Shown here one piece after another: positions 14,676-18,294 of a stretch of 18,294 nucleotides of DNA; within the stretch, counting starts at the first letter, position 1; each line of letters begins with the position of its first letter. A model generated the notes under the pieces. It saw only the letters and a program-made list of their open reading frames with translations, did not search any database and was not told where the DNA came from. The DNA is from Acidobacteriota bacterium (GTDB taxonomy: Bacteria > Acidobacteriota > Terriglobia > Terriglobales > Acidobacteriaceae). The translations under genes were made by a program, and so were the position numbers. The stretch lies in the NCBI GenBank assembly GCA_021780095.1, contig JAJXZK010000043.1, positions 1 to 18,294 of the forward strand. Reading direction: 5' to 3'.

Positions 14676-15296
14676 CTTGCTCGTTCTCCTCTGGTCGGTA
14701 TTGTGATGATTATCGAGGATAAGTCTTAGCGCCACTCGGCTTGTGATTATCAATCTTGATTTCAGAAGTTGCATTCAGGGCGATGCGCCCCTTGAGGAAC
14801 AGTGGGAAGTTATGTAGGACGCGGGCCGCGGAATATTACAGCCTGAAGTTTCAGATTTGATTTGGTTGAGCGGGCAAATAGCAGATCGCTGCACTTCGGT
14901 GGGGATAACAGTCGAGGCAGGGGGAGGGGTGGCAAAAGCGTTATCCGGAAGGCCTCAGGCCTTTAAAGTCAAGCCAATAGGTCACTTCGAGGGCGTTCCA
15001 TTCACCTGGGGTTAATCTCCATCGAAGGCGTAAAAACAGCCGTTCAATGGAGAGCCATTCCGATGCATCGACCCGGGTGGGTAGTCTATCTAAGAGAGTA
15101 TGGGGGGTGCTATGCGCCTGTCTATCCTGCCTATATCAAGGATAGCGATTTTGGCACAGCGCGCCGACGCCCAGCGCTCACGGGATTAGTAATGATTTGA
15201 TTGCATGGACTTAGCTAGGCGTTCGAAGAGTGGGGGGAGGATTCCTCGCTGGACGTCAAATATCCATCCGACCAGGAATTTCAGGAGAAGCAGGAA
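14676..15296. other. Gene-free stretch before the radical SAM gene
   Basis: No credible long CDS lies here on either strand. It holds three inverted repeats: AAGGCC-TCA-GGCCTT (14949-14963); TCTCCAT...ATGGAGA (15016-15053), whose inner GAA/TTC and GGC/GCC extend it to 13 pairs around GTAAAAACA; and CTATCCT/AGGATAG (15122-15145). AGGAG stands about 11 bases before the radical SAM ATG. No convincing sigma-70 promoter for that gene was seen, so the leader may be long. It could carry a regulatory RNA. Confidence 0.4.
15112..15189 (+). CDS. Possible 25-codon upstream ORF
   Basis: ATG at 15112 preceded by a GGGGGG run (about 5 bases away), ending at TAG 15187-15189. The 25-residue product begins MRLSILPISRIAILAQRAD and has no recognised family. 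It lies in the long leader of the radical SAM gene and overlaps the CTATCCT/AGGATAG hairpin, so it might act as a leader peptide; equally it may be chance. Confidence 0.15.
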   Translation: MRLSILPISRIAILAQRADAQRSRD

Positions 15297-17378
15297 ATGC
15301 CGAAAGCAATGAAAATCGCGGAAAAGACGGTCACTTGGGCGGCGCAGGGTGCGTGGGTCGTATTTGAGAAGCTCAACAGCATCAGCCCCAATGCGTCGTT
15401 CACGCCAAAATGGTCCGATAAGCCGCTGCTGAAGTCCTATCAGAAAGAGAAGCCGCCGCTAGGCTGGCCGCGGACCACGGACTCGCTATGTCCGAAGTGT
15501 TTGCCGGAGATCCGCCAACAGATTGTGGACGGAAAGCTGCCGCATGAAGTGCTGCTGAACGAAAAGGTTGGCGAGATCAAGGCGCAGATTATTGAGCGCG
15601 ATGGCAAGATCCTGATGGTGAAGGATTGCCCGAAGCATGGACATTTTGAAGATGTGATGTCGATCGATCCGGCATTCTTCAAGCATTTGGAAGAGGTTTT
15701 CCCGGGCCGCGATATTCGCGCCCACAATGATGAGAAGCTGCACGATCATGGCACCTCGACGATTACGCACGGCCGCGGATCGGTGCTGACCATCGATCTG
15801 ACGAACCGCTGCAACATGATGTGCGATCCGTGCTTTATGGATGCCAACCAGGTTGGGTTTGTGCATGAGCTGACATGGGATGAGATTAAGACCATGTTGG
15901 ACAATGCCATCACGGTGAAGCCGCGTCGCCAGATGTCGGTGCAGTTCTCCGGCGGTGAGCCGACGCTGTCGCCGTATTTTCTGGACGCGGTCGCTTATGC
16001 GCGCAAGGTGGGTTACAACTCGGTACAGGCAGCGACCAACGGCATTGAGTTTGCGAAGAGCAAGGAATTTTGCCGCGCGGCTGCGGAAGCGGGCCTGCGC
16101 TATGCGTACCTACAATTCGATGGAATCGGCAATGCGGCAAACTCGCATCGCAAGGTGGGCAACCTGTTCGATGTGAAGCTGCAGGCGATCCACAACCTGC
16201 ATGAAGCGGGCGTCGATATTGTTCCGGTGACGACGATCATCAACGGCATCAATAACGAGCAGGTCGGACATATTATTCAGTTCGCGCTGGACAATCCGAA
16301 GACGATCAACTTTTTGAGTTTTCAGCCGGTTTCATTTACGGGCCGCGATGAGGACATCAGCGAGGAGCGCCGTCTGGCGCAGCGCTATACGCTGAGCCAC
16401 ATGGCGCATGACATCAAGAACCAGACCGGGTTGGGCGAGCCGATCCGCGACTGGTTCCCGATCAGCTTTATGAGCACGTTTTCCGACTGGGCCGACTTGG
16501 TGCATGGGCCGACGCGCGACTGGGGACAACTGAGCTGCGGATGCCACCCGAATTGCGGGATCGGCATGGCGTTGATGATCGATAAGGAAACCAAGGAAGC
16601 GGTTCCGGTGACGGCCTTTTTGAACGCTGATCGGCTGGCGAAGGATGTTGCCAAGGTGAACGACGCGGCGCGCGGTAAGTTCCTGTCGATTCTTGGCGTA
16701 TCGCTGGCGCTGCTGCGCAACTACGATCCGACCAAGTCGCCCACACATTTCAAGATTCTCGATCTGCTGAAGAAGTTCGACAAGTGCTTTGGTGCCACCG
16801 GGAAAAATTACGGCAAGGTGACGGGCGACCGCACCATGGAAGACATCAAAATGCGGCGCGCGGATCGCTGGAACTTCCTATTCATCGCGGGTATGTGGTT
16901 CCAGGATTTGTTCAACTACGACTTCCGCCGGACCGAGCAGTGCATTATTCCGTATGCGACGCAGGAAGGCGAAATCAGCTTCTGCGCGTACAACACAGGA
17001 GTGGGCTGGCGCAACATCATTGAGAAGATGCACATGACCGCGACTCTGACCAAGTGGTACGAGGAGCATGGCCGGCACGAGATTTTCGCGGGCGGCCGCA
17101 AGGTGGGCATGGGCGACGCGCAGAACACGTTAATCCTGAACAAGAGCCACGTGGATGCGGCGGCCAACGACACGTTGGATAAACTGGGCATCGCAAAGAA
17201 CTCGCGTGAGGAGAAGGTTCGCGCGCGCGAGGCGAAGATGAAGCAGGATGCCGAGAATGCGCAGATGGCTCGGCTCTATCGCGAGCATGTTCTGGGTGAG
17301 AAGCCGAAGGAGAACTTTATCGCAATCGATACGATTGCGCCGGCTCCTAAAAAAGAAGAGCCGGTGATGGGCGACTAG
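15297..17378 (+). CDS. Radical SAM enzyme resembling tetraether/membrane-spanning lipid synthase (Tes/MSS-like)
   Basis: 693 aa. The SAM [4Fe-4S] motif is CNMMCDPC (Cys172, 176, 179), followed by FSGGEP (218-222) and QAATNGIEF (244-252). Extra cysteines fit the Tes family (M. jannaschii MJ0619, M. acetivorans MA_1486), which has several auxiliary clusters: SLCPKC (65, 68), KDCPKHG (111), LSCGCHPNCGIGM (414, 416, 420), EQCIIPYAT (549) and FCAYNTG (563). The order CPxC, CPxHG, core, SCxCxPxC and CxxxYAT...FCAYN matches my memory of that family. Tes joins two lipid tails through an sp3 carbon-carbon bond; acidobacteria make membrane-spanning iso-diabolic acid, and related radical SAM proteins have been implicated in bacteria. 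The charged tail after about 600 is not conserved as far as I know. AGGAG precedes the ATG. It is monocistronic, with its own terminator. Radical SAM is near certain; lipid coupling is inferred. Confidence 0.9.
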   Translation: MPKAMKIAEKTVTWAAQGAWVVFEKLNSISPNASFTPKWSDKPLLKSYQKEKPPLGWPRTTDSLCPKCLPEIRQQIVDGKLPHEVLLNEKVGEIKAQIIERDGKILMVKDCPKHGHFEDVMSIDPAFFKHLEEVFPGRDIRAHNDEKLHDHGTSTITHGRGSVLTIDLTNRCNMMCDPCFMDANQVGFVHELTWDEIKTMLDNAITVKPRRQMSVQFSGGEPTLSPYFLDAVAYARKVGYNSVQAATNGIEFAKSKEFCRAAAEAGLRYAYLQFDGIGNAANSHRKVGNLFDVKLQAIHNLHEAGVDIVPVTTIINGINNEQVGHIIQFALDNPKTINFLSFQPVSFTGRDEDISEERRLAQRYTLSHMAHDIKNQTGLGEPIRDWFPISFMSTFSDWADLVHGPTRDWGQLSCGCHPNCGIGMALMIDKETKEAVPVTAFLNADRLAKDVAKVNDAARGKFLSILGVSLALLRNYDPTKSPTHFKILDLLKKFDKCFGATGKNYGKVTGDRTMEDIKMRRADRWNFLFIAGMWFQDLFNYDFRRTEQCIIPYATQEGEISFCAYNTGVGWRNIIEKMHMTATLTKWYEEHGRHEIFAGGRKVGMGDAQNTLILNKSHVDAAANDTLDKLGIAKNSREEKVRAREAKMKQDAENAQMARLYREHVLGEKPKENFIAIDTIAPAPKKEEPVMGD

Positions 17379-17405
17379 TTCGCGTCGCGCAATAGTTCCA
17401 GCAGG

Positions 17406-17437
17406 AAGCCGTCCGATGAGGGCGGCTTTTTTGTTTT
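17406..17437 (+). terminator. Rho-independent terminator after the radical SAM gene
   Basis: AAGCCGTCC (17406-17414) and GGGCGGCTT (17420-17428) pair as a 9-bp stem with one wobble and a 5-base loop (GATGA), followed by TTTTTTGTTTTT. It lies 28 bases after the stop codon. Confidence 0.9.
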
Positions 17438-17562
17438 TGCGGAGAAGTTTTCGGGGATCGGGTGCAGTGGGTGGATCACGGGCAGGTAAGCGAGTTCGAC
17501 TTCGCGGTCACTTTCGATTCATCGAGCCAATTTGTTCTGGATACATTGTTGCCACTCGACGT

Positions 17563-17568
17563 TAGAAT
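17563..17568 (+). promoter_or_regulatory. Possible -10 box of mutY, implying a leaderless mRNA
   Basis: TAGAAT ends 6 bases before the mutY ATG at 17575. If it is the -10 box, transcription begins at about the start codon. No ribosome binding site and no consensus -35 are visible. Confidence 0.4.
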
Positions 17569-17574
17569 CATGCC

Positions 17575-18294
17575 ATGGAAGTTGCAGCCTTCACGGAGCA
17601 GGATGGGGAAGAAATCCGGCAGCAGTTGCTGAGCTGGTTTCGGCTGAATGCACGGGATTTGCCGTGGCGCCAGACGCGCGATCCATACCGCATCTGGGTG
17701 TCAGAGGTGATGCTGCAGCAGACGCGCGTGGCGACGGTGATCGCGCGATATACACAATTCATCCAGAGATTTCCCTCGCTTGTGTCGCTGGCCCTGGCGA
17801 GAGAAGACGAAGTGCTGACGATGTGGAGCGGGTTGGGCTACTATCGGCGGGCGCGCATGCTGCACAGCGCAGCGCAGCTGCTGGTGAACGAGCATGGAGG
17901 GTCGCTGCCGCACACCTCGCAGGAATTGAGGCGGCTGCCGGGCGTGGGAGATTACACGGCGGCGGCGATTGCCAGCATTACGCGGAATGAGCCGGTGGCG
18001 GCCCTGGATGGCAACGTGGAGCGGGTGCTGACCCGGATGCTGGGGAAGTCGGCCGCGCGGCGGGCGGGATTGGCGGGACGGTTGAAAGAAACCGCGGGAT
18101 GGCTCCTGGACACGAAAGCTCCAGGAACATTTAACCAGGCGATGATGGAGCTGGGTGCGACAGTGTGTTTGCCGCGGTCGCCGCAGTGCATAGCGTGTCC
18201 GGTGGAGAAATTCTGCCGAACCAAGGGCGAGCATGTGGCGGCGCCACGCAAACAGATCGTGAGCCGCATCACGCACCACGCGCTGGTGACGCGG
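17575..18294 (+). CDS. mutY: A/G-specific adenine glycosylase MutY (3' partial)
   Basis: The first 240 residues are present; the frame runs open into the window end, so the C-terminal NUDIX-like 8-oxoG recognition domain is missing. MutY removes adenine mispaired with 8-oxoguanine. The catalytic domain is complete: DLPWRQTRDPYRIWVSEVMLQQT (28-50) with Glu44 of the active site, GLGYYRRAR (87-94), the helix-hairpin-helix LPGVGDYTAAAI (121-132), and ALDGNVERVLTR (143-154) with catalytic Asp145. The iron-sulfur loop is Cys198-x6-Cys205-x2-Cys208-x5-Cys214. The ATG at 17575 gives the family's usual start; an ATG five bases earlier is out of frame. Confidence 0.95.
   Translation, partial: MEVAAFTEQDGEEIRQQLLSWFRLNARDLPWRQTRDPYRIWVSEVMLQQTRVATVIARYTQFIQRFPSLVSLALAREDEVLTMWSGLGYYRRARMLHSAAQLLVNEHGGSLPHTSQELRRLPGVGDYTAAAIASITRNEPVAALDGNVERVLTRMLGKSAARRAGLAGRLKETAGWLLDTKAPGTFNQAMMELGATVCLPRSPQCIACPVEKFCRTKGEHVAAPRKQIVSRITHHALVTR

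Noticed and set aside
1..18294. CRISPR array, tRNA, rRNA, transposase, toxin-antitoxin or phage genes
   Set aside because: I looked through both strands and saw no regularly spaced repeats, cloverleaf sequences or proteins of those kinds.

Overview
The window looks like chromosomal DNA of an acidobacterium (Acidobacteriota, probably class Terriglobia; inferred). The grounds are a fairly high GC content, several Tat-exported proteins, two secreted tandem paralogues with an 'LPDAP' motif just after the signal peptide, and a radical SAM enzyme that resembles the tetraether/membrane-spanning lipid synthases. No sequence search was possible, so family names rest on motif recognition. There is no tRNA, rRNA, CRISPR array, transposase or phage gene.

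Layout. (1) 1-4565: a 5'-truncated LssY_C plus alpha/beta-hydrolase fusion; a Tat-exported aldo/keto reductase; a DUF302 protein (minus); a YecD-like isochorismatase-fold protein lacking the catalytic Cys; and a RibD-C/DHFR-like reductase (minus), with a terminator hairpin between the last two. (2) About 4566-6660: a lower-GC accessory stretch. It holds a gene-free segment with several stable hairpins (candidate structured RNA) and two orphan minus-strand genes, a one-pass membrane protein and a lipoprotein. These two genes share a 38-bp upstream element, 30 of 38 positions identical. (3) 6687-9925: an RlpA-type lipoprotein with a SPOR domain (minus), then two secreted tandem paralogues (plus). 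(4) 9947-11192: a probable minus-strand operon ArsR, SRPBCC, DUF1801. A perfect inverted repeat lies inside its near-consensus promoter, only a few bases from the ArsR start codon. (5) 11466-14612: a YihY/BrkB-family membrane protein, an SDR oxidoreductase, and a convergent Tat-exported protein resembling secreted Gfo/Idh-like proteins. (6) 14613-15296: a 684-bp gene-free stretch with hairpins and one possible 25-codon ORF. (7) 15297-17378: the large radical SAM protein, followed by a good intrinsic terminator. (8) 17575-end: mutY, cut by the window edge.

The genes do not form one pathway. The clearest functional units are the autoregulated ArsR operon, the envelope genes (rlpA, secreted paralogues, BrkB family, Tat proteins), and the radical SAM protein, which by family may couple lipid tails. 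That protein is the best candidate for notable biology here. The structured RNA candidate and the duplicated upstream elements in the low-GC stretch are the best candidates for undescribed features.
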